This document shows positions 50,261-50,400 of a stretch of 50,400 nt of DNA, one piece after another. Every line of letters begins with the position of its first letter. The first letter of the stretch is position 1. The notes below the pieces were generated by a model, which was not told the DNA's origin, did no database searches, and worked only from the letters and a program-made list of their open reading frames with translations. The DNA is taken from the NCBI GenBank assembly GCA_017961295.1, contig JAGCXL010000027.1, positions 1 to 50,400 of the forward strand. The letters are read 5' to 3'. The translations under genes were made by a program, and so were the position numbers. This stretch comes from Elusimicrobiaceae bacterium (lineage in GTDB: Bacteria; Elusimicrobiota; Elusimicrobia; Elusimicrobiales; Elusimicrobiaceae).

Positions 50261-50400
50261 ATGAAGAAAATAACTGTATCCGTGTTACTTTGTCTTTGTG
50301 CTTTGTCTTATGCACAAGCCCAAGATTTAAATACGTATTTGCCGCTCTTGCAGGCACAAACGCGCACCCCGCAACAAAACCAGCAAGTGTTTCACTTGTT
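50261..50400 (+). CDS. Start of a secreted protein, truncated by the window end
   Basis: Only the first 46 codons are visible. MKKITVSVLLCLCALSYAQAQ is a signal peptide with cleavage near AQA, then DLNTYLPLLQAQTRTPQQ. The rest is outside the window. A second in-frame ATG at 50252 overlaps the -10 box, so 50261 is preferred. Confidence 0.7.
   Translation, partial: MKKITVSVLLCLCALSYAQAQDLNTYLPLLQAQTRTPQQNQQVFHL

Overview
This 50.4 kb window comes from a bacterial chromosome, most likely a Gram-negative gut-type member of the Elusimicrobiota. Direct signs of an outer membrane are KdsC (KDO synthesis), an LptE-like lipoprotein, a Pal/OmpA lipoprotein and a secretin. Eight prepilin-like genes plus a full type IV pilus/T2SS-type assembly operon fit the pilin-rich genomes I associate with that phylum. 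The phylum call is an inference from gene content, not from a marker tree. No rRNA, CRISPR array, intact transposase or prophage is visible.

Layout. 1-1740 looks like accessory DNA: a strongly folding element of about 157 nt, an AT-rich membrane-anchored ankyrin-repeat gene, an intergenic repeat, and a solo copy of a tRNA-Ser 3' end followed by a terminator. 1755-9408 is mixed: a DmeF-like metal exporter, a secreted orphan, valS, a large Cys-rich pilin-like gene on the minus strand, a signal-peptide-bearing peptidase T and rdgB. 9391-13631 is a minus-strand operon, kdsC-tmk-holB-metG plus a Sel1-like membrane protein. 13755-17350 is clpC-recA. 17412-24615 holds a pilin, a XerC/D recombinase and the leuS-lptE-holA-helicase operon. 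24619-31035 holds a DUF3592-like protein, an iron alcohol dehydrogenase, rpsT, a short UvrC, a nucleoside-type MFS transporter, YajQ and an alpha/beta hydrolase. 31064-31776 is a 0.7 kb segment bounded by direct repeats of the tRNA-Ser(CGA) 3' end and carrying one AT-rich orphan gene.

46228 down to 31968 is one 14 kb minus-strand operon. It encodes a TPR/OmpA-like/Ig-like envelope protein, a fused PilM-PilN, PilO-, PilP- and secretin homologues, the PilB ATPase, PilC, six different prepilins and finally a secreted HExxH peptidase. Together these would build an envelope-spanning pilus or pseudopilus machine; the terminal peptidase may be a client. A Wzy/O-antigen-ligase protein with TPRs and a Pal lipoprotein sit immediately upstream. 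The right edge (49576-50400) has a cluster of DnaA-box-like sites, a small unannotated 56-codon gene and the start of a secreted protein.

Regulation. Several starts have a -10 box 6-9 bp before the ATG and no Shine-Dalgarno, which suggests leaderless mRNAs. Three promoters share a 27-bp element with an inverted GACC/GGTC core, always 4-5 bp upstream of the -35. With the tRNA-Ser-bounded segments, this is the most novel-looking pattern in the window.
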